NCBI RefSeq assembly: GCF_000194135.1 | Contig: NC_015318.1 | Span: 1,130,501 to 1,194,500 of the forward strand | Direction of reading: 5' to 3' | DNA length: 64,000 nucleotides | Origin: Hippea maritima DSM 10411 | GTDB lineage: Bacteria; Campylobacterota_A; Desulfurellia; Desulfurellales; Hippeaceae | Shown: positions 53,375-62,248 of the stretch, piece after piece | Numbering within the stretch: position 1 is the first letter of the stretch | Layout of the letters: each line of letters starts with the position of its first letter | Made by a program: the position numbers and the translations under genes | The notes under the pieces: model-generated | Told to the model about the DNA's origin: nothing | Database searches by the model: none | What the model saw: only the letters and a program-made list of their open reading frames with translations

Positions 53375-54238
53375 TTATTTTAAAAGACTCTTTAAGGATT
53401 CATCTATCTCACCAGGCATAGCCATATGAGCAGAAAACGCGGCCATTCCCGCATCCATGAAATACAGAGACATTCTATACATTTCAGGTAATGCCTTTAT
53501 TTTTCCATCGTCATAAACAACAAGTTCTATAGGAAATGCACAAAGGTGGTCATATCCACCTATCTCAAAAGCCTCTTTTTCATATTTCGCATTACTTACA
53601 CCCACAACCGCAGCATCACCTATCTTTATCTGATAAACTTTGCTCCAGCCGTTTTTCTTTGCACTCAAAGCATCATTCAAGACTGCTAAAGCCTTGTCAA
53701 CAGAACCGTATTTATGACCTACTTCATAGATCGTATAAATACTCTGGCCCATCATCTGCCAATTGCCAATCTCATCCGGGTCGGTCGAATAACCAAAATC
53801 TTTTTTTTCTGCCTTAATTCCTGCAACCTTAAGAAGAGCAATCTCAAGTTTAGATTTTGTTTTTTCTGCAATAGATTCAAGCTTAGATTTACCTTTTGCA
53901 AAAGCATCAACTACATAAACAGGATTTACAAACATAACGTTATTTTTCTGTATTCCTACTCTCAATGGAGCAGCAAAATATGCATACCTTCCCGCTTTAG
54001 CAATAGCATCAAAGTAAGTTTTATCCTCAACAACCAAAACAGTCAAATCCTTAAGATTACCAGGATTGTAAGAAGTGATAATCTTAAATTCACCACTCAA
54101 AGCCTTTTTTACGGCACTTACGACAGCCTCGTGGTTCGCATTATCAACGCTACCCACAAGCTCATAAGTTGTAAGAGCAGCTACAGAAACATTCGAGAGG
54201 AACAACACAGCAGCCAACATCAATAAAATCTTCCTCAT
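53375..54238 (-). CDS. Secreted protein, unknown, with own promoter and terminator
   Basis: 287 residues. A signal peptide (about 1-21, ending SVAAL) leads to a mature protein with two halves. The first reads TYELVGSVDNANHEAVVSAVKKALSGEFKIITSYNPGNLKDLTVLVVED and resembles DUF302-type small alpha/beta folds. The later part includes NWQMMGQSIYTIYEVGHKYG and IELVVYDDGKIKALPEMYRMSLYFMDAGMAAFSAHMAMPGEID with many methionines near the C-terminus. Single-gene transcription unit with strong SD AAGGAGG, a near-consensus promoter and a clean terminator suggests high expression. Function unknown. Confidence 0.72.
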   Translation of the reverse strand: MRKILLMLAAVLFLSNVSVAALTTYELVGSVDNANHEAVVSAVKKALSGEFKIITSYNPGNLKDLTVLVVEDKTYFDAIAKAGRYAYFAAPLRVGIQKNNVMFVNPVYVVDAFAKGKSKLESIAEKTKSKLEIALLKVAGIKAEKKDFGYSTDPDEIGNWQMMGQSIYTIYEVGHKYGSVDKALAVLNDALSAKKNGWSKVYQIKIGDAAVVGVSNAKYEKEAFEIGGYDHLCAFPIELVVYDDGKIKALPEMYRMSLYFMDAGMAAFSAHMAMPGEIDESLKSLLK

Positions 54239-54278
54239 CCCACAACCTCCTTAAAAAAATTTTATTAGTAGTGATATT

Positions 54279-54307
54279 TTTTTACCATTTAGTAGTTGCT
54301 ATGTCAA
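54279..54307 (-). promoter_or_regulatory. Promoter of the secreted protein
   Basis: Minus strand TTGACA (54302-54307) and TAAAAA (54279-54284), spacer 17. Confidence 0.6.
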
Positions 54308-54346
54308 TAATTTACTTAGGTTAGTTTTATAGCTACACATCTTTGT

Positions 54347-54375
54347 TTGACAATCACTAATTCATTTTTTATATT
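54347..54375 (+). promoter_or_regulatory. Promoter of tRNA-Ala (and perhaps ilvA)
   Basis: TTGACA (54347-54352) and TATATT (54370-54375), spacer 17, a near-ideal match. Transcription would begin about 5 bases before the mature tRNA. Confidence 0.7.
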
Positions 54376-54386
54376 GCCTTATAGTC

Positions 54387-54462
54387 GGGCGGTTAGCTCA
54401 GTTGGGAGAGCGCTACCTTCGCACGGTAGAGGTCGGGGGTTCGACTCCCCTACCGTCCACCA
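54387..54462 (+). tRNA. tRNA-Ala (CGC)
   Basis: 76-base cloverleaf with encoded CCA. Acceptor GGGCGGT/ACCGTCC includes the G3-U70 wobble that identifies alanine tRNAs. Anticodon stem CTACC/GGTAG encloses TTCGCAC, so the anticodon is CGC (reads GCG). T loop TTCGACT is normal. No terminator follows before ilvA, 17 bases downstream. Confidence 0.93.
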
Positions 54463-54478
54463 TTCATAGGGGGGAGAA

Positions 54479-55990
54479 ATGGACGATATATTTAGACTCA
54501 TATTAACGGCAAGGGTTTATGATATAGTAAAAGAGACGCCATTGGATTATGCGGCCAATCTATCAAAAAAGTTAAACAACAAAATACTACTAAAAAGAGA
54601 GGATTTGCAAGATGTCTTTTCATTCAAAATCCGCGGAGCCTATAATAAAATAGTTCACCTATCAGGGAATGAAAAGAAAAAGGGAGTAATAGCTGCAAGT
54701 GCCGGCAACCATGCCCAAGGTGTTGCGCTATCTGCCAAGAAACTCGGAATAAAGGCCGTTATTGTAATGCCAGAGACAACACCACAAATAAAGGTAAATG
54801 CCGTAAAAAGACACGGAGCAGAGGTTGTTTTAAAGGGGGATAATTACTCAGAAGCCTATGAGTATTGCAAAACCCTCATAAGAGAAACCGGTCTTGTGTA
54901 TATACCTCCATTCGACGATGAGCTGGTAATAGCAGGACAAGGCACCATAGGTCATGAGATAATAAGACAAACAACAAAGGAAGATGTATACGCCATTTTT
55001 GTTCCTGTAGGAGGCGGTGGTTTAATAGCCGGCATTGCAACCTTTATAAAAAATGTCTACCCAAACATAAAAATAATTGGTGTTGAGCCAACAGAAAGCA
55101 ATGCTATGTATCTATCACTAAAGGAAAATCACAGAATAGTGCTTGATAGGGTTGGAATATTCGCAGATGGTGTAGCTGTAAAAGAGGTTGGCGAATTGAC
55201 ATTTGAAAAAGCAAAACAGTACGTAGATGAAGTAATCTTGGTTAATGTAGATGAGATAGCATCAAGCATAAAAGACATTTACTATGATACAAGGAATATA
55301 GTAGAACCAGCAGGTGCTTTGGCCGTCGCGGGGATAAAAAAATACATAAAAGAACACAACCTAAAGAACAAAACTTTCATTGCAATAAATTCAGGCGCAA
55401 ACATGAATTTTGATAGGCTTAGTTACGTTGCGGAAAGGGCTGTAATAGGAGAACATCAAGAGGCATTATATGCTGTAAAGATACCTGAGGAACCGGGTGA
55501 GTTTAAAAAATTCTGTCAAACGGTAGTACAAGACAAAAATGTCTCAGAATTCCACTACAGGCTCGCAAGCAGGAATGAGGCCTACATACTGGTGGGCTTG
55601 ACAGTGGATTACGAAAAGGAGAACAGAGAAATCTTACAAAGAATGAAAAAGGCTGGATATTACGCCATGGATGTAACGCATAATGAGTTAATAAAAGACC
55701 ACATTAGATATATGATAGGTGGAAAATGCCAATTTGCAAAAAATGAGATATTTTATGATTTCAGATTCCCAGAAAAAGCAGGCGCGTTAATGAGATTCTT
55801 AAATAATATGAAGGAGAAATGGAACATATCAGCATTTCATTACAGAAGGCACGGCGGTGAATTTGGAAGGGTGTTTATTGGATTTGAGATACCCGAGGGT
55901 GAGAAAAAAGAATTTGAGGAGTTATTAAAGAAAATAAACTACGACTATGTAGATGAAACCAAAAATATTGCATGCAGGCTCTTTTTGTAA
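54479..55990 (+). CDS. ilvA: Threonine dehydratase (biosynthetic type)
   Basis: 503 residues. PLP enzyme deaminating threonine to 2-oxobutyrate, the first step to isoleucine. Pyridoxal Lys50 sits in VFSFKIRGAYNK; the phosphate loop is in VPVGGGGLIAGIA. The C-terminal third has two ACT-like regulatory domains (EEPGEFKKFCQTV and FPEKAGALMRFLNNM), as in feedback-controlled IlvA rather than the short catabolic TdcB. SD GGGGGGAGA precedes the ATG. It lies 17 bases after tRNA-Ala, with no promoter between. Confidence 0.93.
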   Translation: MDDIFRLILTARVYDIVKETPLDYAANLSKKLNNKILLKREDLQDVFSFKIRGAYNKIVHLSGNEKKKGVIAASAGNHAQGVALSAKKLGIKAVIVMPETTPQIKVNAVKRHGAEVVLKGDNYSEAYEYCKTLIRETGLVYIPPFDDELVIAGQGTIGHEIIRQTTKEDVYAIFVPVGGGGLIAGIATFIKNVYPNIKIIGVEPTESNAMYLSLKENHRIVLDRVGIFADGVAVKEVGELTFEKAKQYVDEVILVNVDEIASSIKDIYYDTRNIVEPAGALAVAGIKKYIKEHNLKNKTFIAINSGANMNFDRLSYVAERAVIGEHQEALYAVKIPEEPGEFKKFCQTVVQDKNVSEFHYRLASRNEAYILVGLTVDYEKENREILQRMKKAGYYAMDVTHNELIKDHIRYMIGGKCQFAKNEIFYDFRFPEKAGALMRFLNNMKEKWNISAFHYRRHGGEFGRVFIGFEIPEGEKKEFEELLKKINYDYVDETKNIACRLFL

Positions 55991-56058
55991 GTTGACAAGT
56001 TAAAAGTTTAGAATAATATCCAAAATGCATGAATTTTAAGGAAAAAGGAGGTCAACTT

Positions 56059-56319
56059 ATGGCAGAAAAAACACAGAAAAAACAGCCAAGAGTGGTGGTG
56101 TTTTCCACACCATCATGCCCGTGGTGCACAAGGGTCAAATCATACCTGAAACAAAACGGTATAAAGTTTAAAGATGTGGATGTATCAAGAGACAGAAGGG
56201 CAGCAGAAGACATGGTTAAAAGAACCGGTCAGACCGGCGTTCCAGTGGTTCTCATAGGCTCAAGGGCTGTGGTTGGGTTTGATAAGGTCAAAATAGACAA
56301 ATATCTGGGTTTGAGGTAG
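56059..56319 (+). CDS. Glutaredoxin-like thiol-disulfide protein
   Basis: 86 residues from ATG 56059, where AAGGAGG is seven bases upstream (an earlier ATG at 56029 has none). Thioredoxin fold with redox motif [16 protein letters not shown] (CPWC), the cis-proline loop TGVPVVLIG and VVGFD. The CPWC centre and lack of the glutathione-binding Tyr of CPYC forms resemble the NrdH/Grx-like family found in anaerobes. Lies between ilvA and paaK; may protect or regulate thiol enzymes. Confidence 0.85.
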   Translation: MAEKTQKKQPRVVVFSTPSCPWCTRVKSYLKQNGIKFKDVDVSRDRRAAEDMVKRTGQTGVPVVLIGSRAVVGFDKVKIDKYLGLR

Positions 56320-56323
56320 TATT

Positions 56324-57625
56324 ATGATTTATGATGATGAGCTTGAAACTTTACCAAAAGAGGCATTGGAAGCCTTACAACTAAAAAGGCTTCAAAGCAT
56401 GGTCGAAAGGGTCTACAATCTTGTACCATTTTACAGAAGAAAATTTGATGAGGTCGGTGTCAAGCCAGAAGACATAAAAACACTAAATGATTTAAAAAAG
56501 CTCCCGTTTACAACAAAACAAGACTTAAGAGACAACTATCCATTTGGGTTATTTACCATTCCCCTTGAGCAAGTTGTAAGGGTTCATGCATCAAGTGGCA
56601 CAACAGGAAAACCCACGGTAGTTGGATATTCAAAGAGGGATATAGAGGTATGGTCAAACCTTATGGCACGGTCTTTTGCTGCAGCAGGTGTAGAAAGAGG
56701 TGATGTAATACAGAATGCATACGGCTACGGTCTGTTCACGGGTGGTTTGGGTGCCCATTACGGGGGTGAAAAACTTGGAGCTACGGTTATACCAATATCA
56801 GGTGGCAACACAAAAAAACAAATAATGATTATGAAAGATTTTAGCTCAACTGTATTAACAGCCACACCGTCATACACCCTCTATTTAGCTGAAACTATAA
56901 GAGATATGGGTATTGAAAGGAACGAGTTAAAGCTCAGGATAGGCATCTTGGGTGCTGAGCCCTGGAGTGAAGAGATGCGCAAGATGATTGAGGAGAAATT
57001 AGGCATAGATGCTATTGATATCTACGGATTAAGTGAAATCATGGGGCCTGGCGTGGCTATAGAATGCAAAGAAGCAAAGCATGGTTTGCATATTTGGGAA
57101 GATGCATTTATCCCTGAAATAATAGATCCAGAAACTGGAGAGGTTCTACCAGATGGCGAAGAGGGGGAACTCGTTATAACAACAATAATGAAAGAGGCAA
57201 TGCCTCTGGTTCGTTACAGAACTAAGGATATCACACGCATCATAAAAGAACCGTGCATCTGCGGCAGAACCCACAGGCGCATAGAGAGAATTAAAGGCAG
57301 AAGCGACGATATGCTCATCATACGCGGTGTAAACATCTTCCCAAGTCAAATTGAAGCACTGTTAATGGAAACAGAGGGGGTAGAGCCCCATTATCAGTTA
57401 ATAGTCGATAGGGTAAACAACTTAGATACATTAGAGGTTAAGGTGGAGGTAAGCGAGAAGCTATTCTCCGATGAAATAAAACACCTGCAAAAGCTAAAAG
57501 AGAGAATAGAAAAAGACATTAAAGACCTATACGGTATAACAGTAAAGGTAACATTAACAGAGCCAAAAAGTCTTCAGAGATTTGAAGGCAAGGCAAAAAG
57601 GGTCATAGATAAAAGAAAGATTTAG
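56324..57625 (+). CDS. paaK: Phenylacetate-CoA ligase family enzyme
   Basis: 433 residues, AMP-forming acyl/aryl-CoA ligase. ATP-binding [30 protein letters not shown] and [11 protein letters not shown] motifs are of the PaaK subfamily, with the C-terminal [21 protein letters not shown] and the EFEGKAKR-like RFEGKAKRV end. It activates phenylacetate or related aryl acids to CoA thioesters. It is followed by an ACT-domain protein and a LivJ-type binding protein, a combination seen with aromatic and branched-chain amino-acid use in anaerobes. Confidence 0.88.
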   Translation: MIYDDELETLPKEALEALQLKRLQSMVERVYNLVPFYRRKFDEVGVKPEDIKTLNDLKKLPFTTKQDLRDNYPFGLFTIPLEQVVRVHASSGTTGKPTVVGYSKRDIEVWSNLMARSFAAAGVERGDVIQNAYGYGLFTGGLGAHYGGEKLGATVIPISGGNTKKQIMIMKDFSSTVLTATPSYTLYLAETIRDMGIERNELKLRIGILGAEPWSEEMRKMIEEKLGIDAIDIYGLSEIMGPGVAIECKEAKHGLHIWEDAFIPEIIDPETGEVLPDGEEGELVITTIMKEAMPLVRYRTKDITRIIKEPCICGRTHRRIERIKGRSDDMLIIRGVNIFPSQIEALLMETEGVEPHYQLIVDRVNNLDTLEVKVEVSEKLFSDEIKHLQKLKERIEKDIKDLYGITVKVTLTEPKSLQRFEGKAKRVIDKRKI

Positions 57626-57634
57626 GAGAAGGTT

Positions 57635-58069
57635 ATGAAAAGGATCAGGCAAATTTCAGTCTTTGTAGAGAACAGGCCAGGCAGATTATTGGAGGTTGTG
57701 GAGCTTTTAGGAAAACACGATATAAACATAAAGGCTCTTTCTTTGGCAGATTCAAGCGACTTCGGCATAGTTAGACTTGTAGTTAAAGGAACAGATGAGG
57801 CAATAAAGGTATTGAGGGACAACGGCTTTACTATCAGTGAAACAAATATCATAGCATGTATTATAGATGATAAACCCGGTGCCCTGGCCAAAATTCTAAG
57901 GACATTGGCAAACAACCAGATAAATATTGAATATATGTATGGATTTGCATCACCTATCCAGGGAAAAGCTGTTATGGTATTTAAATTCTCAGAGTTGGAT
58001 AAAGCAGAAAAGATATTAGAGGAAAATGGCGTTCAAACGCTAACACAAGAAGAAATCAGAGAAATTTAA
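57635..58069 (+). CDS. Tandem ACT-domain amino-acid-binding protein
   Basis: 144 residues with two ACT domains: MKRIRQISVFVENRPGRLLEVVELLGKHDINIKALSLAD and TNIIACIIDDKPGALAKILRTLANNQINIEYMYGFA. The G-(R/A)-L and N-I-x-x-x-x patterns mark amino-acid binding sites. SD GGAGAAGG. Such small ACT proteins often sit after PaaK-like ligases and probably sense an amino acid to control the pathway. Confidence 0.88.
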   Translation: MKRIRQISVFVENRPGRLLEVVELLGKHDINIKALSLADSSDFGIVRLVVKGTDEAIKVLRDNGFTISETNIIACIIDDKPGALAKILRTLANNQINIEYMYGFASPIQGKAVMVFKFSELDKAEKILEENGVQTLTQEEIREI

Positions 58070-58085
58070 TTTTAAGGGGGGGAGT

Positions 58086-59216
58086 ATGAAAAGGCTATTT
58101 GTTTTAGTTGCATCTTTGTTGTTGATTGCAACTGCATCATTTGCAACTCAGATTAAGATAGGGGCATTGGTTTCGATTACTGGTCCAACATCATTTTTAG
58201 GGCAACCTGAGAAAAACACGCTTGAAATGTTAGCCGAGCAAATCAACAAAAACGGTGGCATCAATGGAAACAAAATAAAACTCATCGTCTATGATACAAA
58301 GGGTGAGCCAGCACAAACTGTGGTTTTAGCAAGAAAACTCATCTATTCAGATAGGGTTTTGGCTATTATTGGGCCAACAAGAAGTGGTTCTACGTTGGCT
58401 ATAATTCCCCTGATAGAAAGAGCCAGGGTTCCCCTTATTTCCATGGCATCGAGTTATAAAATTACAACACCCACAAAGAAATGGGTATTCAAAACAGCAC
58501 CATCGGACAGTCTTGCAGTTGAAAGACTCTACAGCTACTTGCAGGATAAAAATATAAGCAAAATAGCCATACTTACAGCAGAAACAGGCTTCGGAGAAAG
58601 CGGAAGAGAGGAGCTCAAAAAATTAGCATCTAAATACAACATAGAAATCTTAGCAGATGAGACATTCGCAGCCACGGATACAAACATGACACCTCAGCTT
58701 ATCAAGATAAAAAACATCAAAGGAGTTGAGGCTATCGTATGCTGGGGAACAAACCCAGGGCCTGCATCTGTAGCAAAAAATGCCAAGGAGTTGGGTATAA
58801 AAATTCCTCTATTCATGAGCCATGGTGTTGCATCAAAGAGATTTATACAGCTTGCAGGCAATGCGGCAGAGGGGATAATCTTGCCGGTTGGAAAACTAGT
58901 TGTGGCAGAACAACTACCAAAGACAGACCCTCAAAAAGCTGTTCTTTTATCCTATAAAAACTCATATGAGAAAAATTTTGGACCTGTGTCAACATTCGGC
59001 GGCCATGCATACGATGCGTTTATGATGCTAAAAAAAGCTTTACAGAACAAGGCTAAAACAAAATCGCAGATTAGAGATGAATTAGAAAAGATAAAACACT
59101 TTGTAGGTATAACAGGTGTATTTAGTTATTCAAAAAAGGATCATGCAGGATTAGATCCAAGCGATTTCTGTATTGTAAAAATAGAAAATGGCAACTGGAA
59201 ACTTATTGCTTATTAA
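58086..59216 (+). CDS. Branched-chain/aromatic amino-acid binding protein (LivJ type)
   Basis: 376 residues, periplasmic type 1 binding protein. Signal peptide about 1-20, ending ASFA; core QIKIGALVSITGPTSFLGQPEKN, INKNGGINGNKIKLIVYDTKGEPAQTV, IGPTRSGSTLAIIPLIERARVPLISMASSY, and FGGHAYDAFMML. Feeds an ABC permease that is not in this window. The substrate could be branched-chain or aromatic amino acids given paaK next door. Ends in a 14-bp tail overlap with the minus-strand motE-like gene. Confidence 0.88.
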   Translation: MKRLFVLVASLLLIATASFATQIKIGALVSITGPTSFLGQPEKNTLEMLAEQINKNGGINGNKIKLIVYDTKGEPAQTVVLARKLIYSDRVLAIIGPTRSGSTLAIIPLIERARVPLISMASSYKITTPTKKWVFKTAPSDSLAVERLYSYLQDKNISKIAILTAETGFGESGREELKKLASKYNIEILADETFAATDTNMTPQLIKIKNIKGVEAIVCWGTNPGPASVAKNAKELGIKIPLFMSHGVASKRFIQLAGNAAEGIILPVGKLVVAEQLPKTDPQKAVLLSYKNSYEKNFGPVSTFGGHAYDAFMMLKKALQNKAKTKSQIRDELEKIKHFVGITGVFSYSKKDHAGLDPSDFCIVKIENGNWKLIAY

Positions 59217-59784
59217 TCTTTAAGCTGTCCTTTTTAAGAAGGTATTTTTGAAAGATGCTTGCAGCCTTTTTTGGTTGCATCTTTGAGATTATTGCACCTG
59301 CCTGTCTTGGCCGCATAAACACCAAAATCTGTGCGGCCACATCCTCATTCATTTGAGATAGCTCCGCTGCGGCAGCCTGTGGCTTGGCAGATGAATATAT
59401 CTGTGCAAGCTTCTTTATCTTCTGGTCTGCAATTTGTTTCTCTAAACTCTGAAGTTCCTTTTGTTTTTTTGCCAGGTAATCATCAACCTGTTTTTTTACA
59501 CTTGCAAAATAATCATCTGCTTCTTTTTTCTTCTTCTTAGCATACTCATCGGCTTCTTTCTTTTGCTTATCTATATCTTTTCTCTCCTTATCAAGTTGCG
59601 CTTTTAATTTTTCAAGCGTTGAAATCTTTTTATTGATTAGCTGTTCTAAGCTCTTTAGTTCACTTATTCTCTCAACTATCGCACTTAAACTCTTACCCTC
59701 TTTTTCTTGAGCAAAACACGGATATACAATAAGACTAATTACCACCAAGCCTGCCATTAGCAGTCTTAATATTGGCGACCTCAT
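59203..59784 (-). CDS. MotE-like flagellar coiled-coil protein
   Basis: 193 residues. N-terminal hydrophobic segment (about 5-25, perhaps a signal peptide), a long Lys/Glu coiled coil (about 45-130), and a MgtE_N-like C-terminus, LSQMNEDVAAQILVFMRPRQAGAIISKMQPKKAASIFQKYL. This layout matches MotE, a periplasmic flagellar-motor protein encoded after fliJ in many bacteria. Last gene of the flagellar run; overlaps fliJ by 50 bp at its start. Confidence 0.78.
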   Translation of the reverse strand: MRSPILRLLMAGLVVISLIVYPCFAQEKEGKSLSAIVERISELKSLEQLINKKISTLEKLKAQLDKERKDIDKQKKEADEYAKKKKKEADDYFASVKKQVDDYLAKKQKELQSLEKQIADQKIKKLAQIYSSAKPQAAAAELSQMNEDVAAQILVFMRPRQAGAIISKMQPKKAASIFQKYLLKKDSLKINKQ

Positions 59785-60187
59785 CTAAGAACCTCATTTC
59801 ATCTTTAGTTTGTTGGACCCTATAGTTTTGTAGTTCCTTTTCCTTCAATCTTTCAAGTTTCTTTTTCTCTTTCAGTAAAGCCTTAGCCTCTTCAATATAT
59901 TCAACCTTCATCTTCTTTAAAGCTTCGATTTGGTTATTTAAATAGTCTATCGACTTAGATGCTTTATCTATATTCTCATTTAAAAAAAGCACCATATTCC
60001 TATCAACATTATCGCTTCTAAGTAGACTAAACAGCTTAACTCTTCTTTTTTGATTTTCATCCTCAAGCAATAATACCTCTTGTTTTTTTGAGTTTATCTC
60101 CTTATCAATTAGGGCTATCTGAGTTTGCTTTTCATCTAAAAGTCTGGATTTTATCTTTAAGAGTTTCTCAAATTTAAACACAAACAT
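59735..60187 (-). CDS. fliJ: Flagellar export chaperone FliJ
   Basis: 150 residues, almost wholly coiled coil (FVFKFEKLLKIKSRLLDEKQ, then many Lys/Glu heptads). FliJ couples the FliI ATPase to the export gate. Placement right after fliI (shared base at 60187) and before motE supports the call. Confidence 0.85.
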   Translation of the reverse strand: MFVFKFEKLLKIKSRLLDEKQTQIALIDKEINSKKQEVLLLEDENQKRRVKLFSLLRSDNVDRNMVLFLNENIDKASKSIDYLNNQIEALKKMKVEYIEEAKALLKEKKKLERLKEKELQNYRVQQTKDEMRFLDEVANIKTANGRLGGN

Positions 60188-61491
60188 TAACTAAATATAC
60201 CTCTCATAAGATTTAAGGTATCCTCAAAAGAAAAAGACTCTTCTATCTTTTGAGCTAAAAACCCTTCAACTTTATCTATGTATTTTATAGCCTCATCTAT
60301 ATCCTTATTGCTTCCTTTCACATAAGCACCTATATTTATCAAATCCTCTGCATCTGCATATACGGAAAGCACTTTTCTAATCTTCAAAGCCAATTCTTTA
60401 TGCTCATCAGTTGTTATGGAACTCATCAACCTTGATATACTCCTAAGAACATCTACAGCAGGATATCTTCCTCTCTCTGCTATCTTTCTGGATAAAACTA
60501 TATGGCCATCTAATATTGAACGCGATGCATCGGCTATAGGTTCCATTAAATCATCCCCATCCACCAATACTGTATAGATGGCAGTGATAGAGCCCTTATT
60601 GAAATTGCCTGCTCTTTCCATCAGACGTGGTAGGAGTGTAAAAACACTGGGCGTGTAGCCTTTTGTAGTTGGTGGTTCTCCAACAGCCAAACCAATCTCC
60701 CTCTGCGCCATAGCAAACCTCGTGGCAGAATCCATCATCAACATAACATTTGCCCCTCTATCTTTAAAAAATTCAGCAATAGAGGTGGCAACAAAAGCCC
60801 CTTCCCTTCTCAAAAGGGAAGCTTCATCACTGGTTGCAACTACAACAACGCTTCTTTTTAAACCCTCTTCTTTTAAATCTCTCTCTATAAATTCCCTAAC
60901 TTCTCTTCCACGCTCACCTATTAGGGCTATAACATTGACATCTGCCGAACTATTTCTTGCTATCATTCCAAGGAGAGTACTTTTACCTACCCCACTACCC
61001 GCAAATATGCCTACACGCTGCCCCTTACCTATGGTTAACAGCCCATCAATGGCTTTAACACCCAAAGACAGAGGCTCTTTTATTATTTGCCTTTCCAATG
61101 GTGGAACAGGCTTTGGATAGACAGGATAGTATTCTTCAACAGGTATAGGACCTTTCCCATCAATAGGTCTACCAAGGGCATTTACAACCCTTCCAAGGAG
61201 TCTCTCACTAACCGGAACACTTAAACCCCTACCTTCAGATTTAACCAAGCTCAGCGACTTAACACCATCCAAAACACCTAAAGGCATCAATACAACCCCA
61301 TCTTCATCAAAACCTACAACCTCTGAGTCTATCCACCCCTCATCTGTTTCTATTTTGCAAACATCACCTATCTTTACATTTTTAGGACCTGTAGATTTTA
61401 TTGTAATACCCGCAACCTTCTTTATTCTTCCATATGTAACTATCAAATTTGAACCATCTATAACCCTTTTTAGCTTTAATATATCACTCAT
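60187..61491 (-). CDS. fliI: Flagellar export ATPase FliI
   Basis: 434 residues, F1-beta-like hexameric ATPase. Walker A GIFAGSGVGKSTLLGMIAR; catalytic ALIGERGREVREFIE; Walker B ANVMLMMDSATRFAMAQREIGLAVGEPP; downstream TTKGYTPSVFTLLPRLMERAG. It energises substrate unfolding at the flagellar export gate. Overlaps fliH by 8 bp. Confidence 0.95.
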   Translation of the reverse strand: MSDILKLKRVIDGSNLIVTYGRIKKVAGITIKSTGPKNVKIGDVCKIETDEGWIDSEVVGFDEDGVVLMPLGVLDGVKSLSLVKSEGRGLSVPVSERLLGRVVNALGRPIDGKGPIPVEEYYPVYPKPVPPLERQIIKEPLSLGVKAIDGLLTIGKGQRVGIFAGSGVGKSTLLGMIARNSSADVNVIALIGERGREVREFIERDLKEEGLKRSVVVVATSDEASLLRREGAFVATSIAEFFKDRGANVMLMMDSATRFAMAQREIGLAVGEPPTTKGYTPSVFTLLPRLMERAGNFNKGSITAIYTVLVDGDDLMEPIADASRSILDGHIVLSRKIAERGRYPAVDVLRSISRLMSSITTDEHKELALKIRKVLSVYADAEDLINIGAYVKGSNKDIDEAIKYIDKVEGFLAQKIEESFSFEDTLNLMRGIFS

Positions 61492-62248
61492 TGACTATTG
61501 AGTTCTTTATCTGATCAAGTTTTGTATTGACACTAGCATCTATAACGTTACCGTTTTCCTCTTCAATTATTACAGAGCCTCTCGAGAGGTTTTTATCTTC
61601 AACAACCTCTACTGTTTTGTTCTTATCTAAACTTACATCCTTCAAAACCTCTGCATCTTCAGGATTGAGTTTTAATTTTATCTTTCTGGCCTCGCTAAGC
61701 CCCATAGCCTCTCTAACCATATTTTTTATAATATCCCTATCTGAATCAAGTTCTTTGGCTATAACCTTCTTTGCTATATTAAGCACCATATCTGTTGCAA
61801 CATTCTCAAGCTCCTCATAACGTTTAGATATATCTTTAGCTGTATCAATAAGTTTCTCTATAGCTTGCTGCATCTTCGAGGTATAATCAGCTACGGTTTT
61901 ATCAAAGACACCTTTGGCATCATTAAGTCCTTTTTCGTAGCCATCCTTATAACCCAGCTCAAAGCCCTCTTTTTTGGCCTGTTCTTTTATAAGTTGTGCT
62001 TGTTTCAAAGCCTCTTCTTTTGTTGATTCTATTATAGCCTCAAGTTCTTTTTTTATGGCTTCTTTATCTAAAATAAGTTCTTCTTTTTTTACTTGTGCTT
62101 TAGAGGAAATATTATGGCCTTTCTTGTTGGATTCTTTGTCTTTTTGGGTATCTAATCGAGTTTCAAAGTGATTATTCTCTGTGCTATTATCTGCACCTTC
62201 ACTTGAATCAAAATCCTCAAATATATATTCCTTAACCTCTATGGGCAT
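61484..62248 (-). CDS. fliH: Flagellar export regulator FliH
   Basis: 254 residues. Acidic, Ser/Asn-rich N-terminus; a coiled coil with a GxxxG run, KEGFELGYKDGYEKGLNDAKG; and a C-terminal V-ATPase-E-like domain with VLNIAKKVIAKELDSDRDIIKNMV. FliH holds FliI in check and docks it to the C-ring. One base from fliG. Confidence 0.87.
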   Translation of the reverse strand: MPIEVKEYIFEDFDSSEGADNSTENNHFETRLDTQKDKESNKKGHNISSKAQVKKEELILDKEAIKKELEAIIESTKEEALKQAQLIKEQAKKEGFELGYKDGYEKGLNDAKGVFDKTVADYTSKMQQAIEKLIDTAKDISKRYEELENVATDMVLNIAKKVIAKELDSDRDIIKNMVREAMGLSEARKIKLKLNPEDAEVLKDVSLDKNKTVEVVEDKNLSRGSVIIEEENGNVIDASVNTKLDQIKNSIVNE

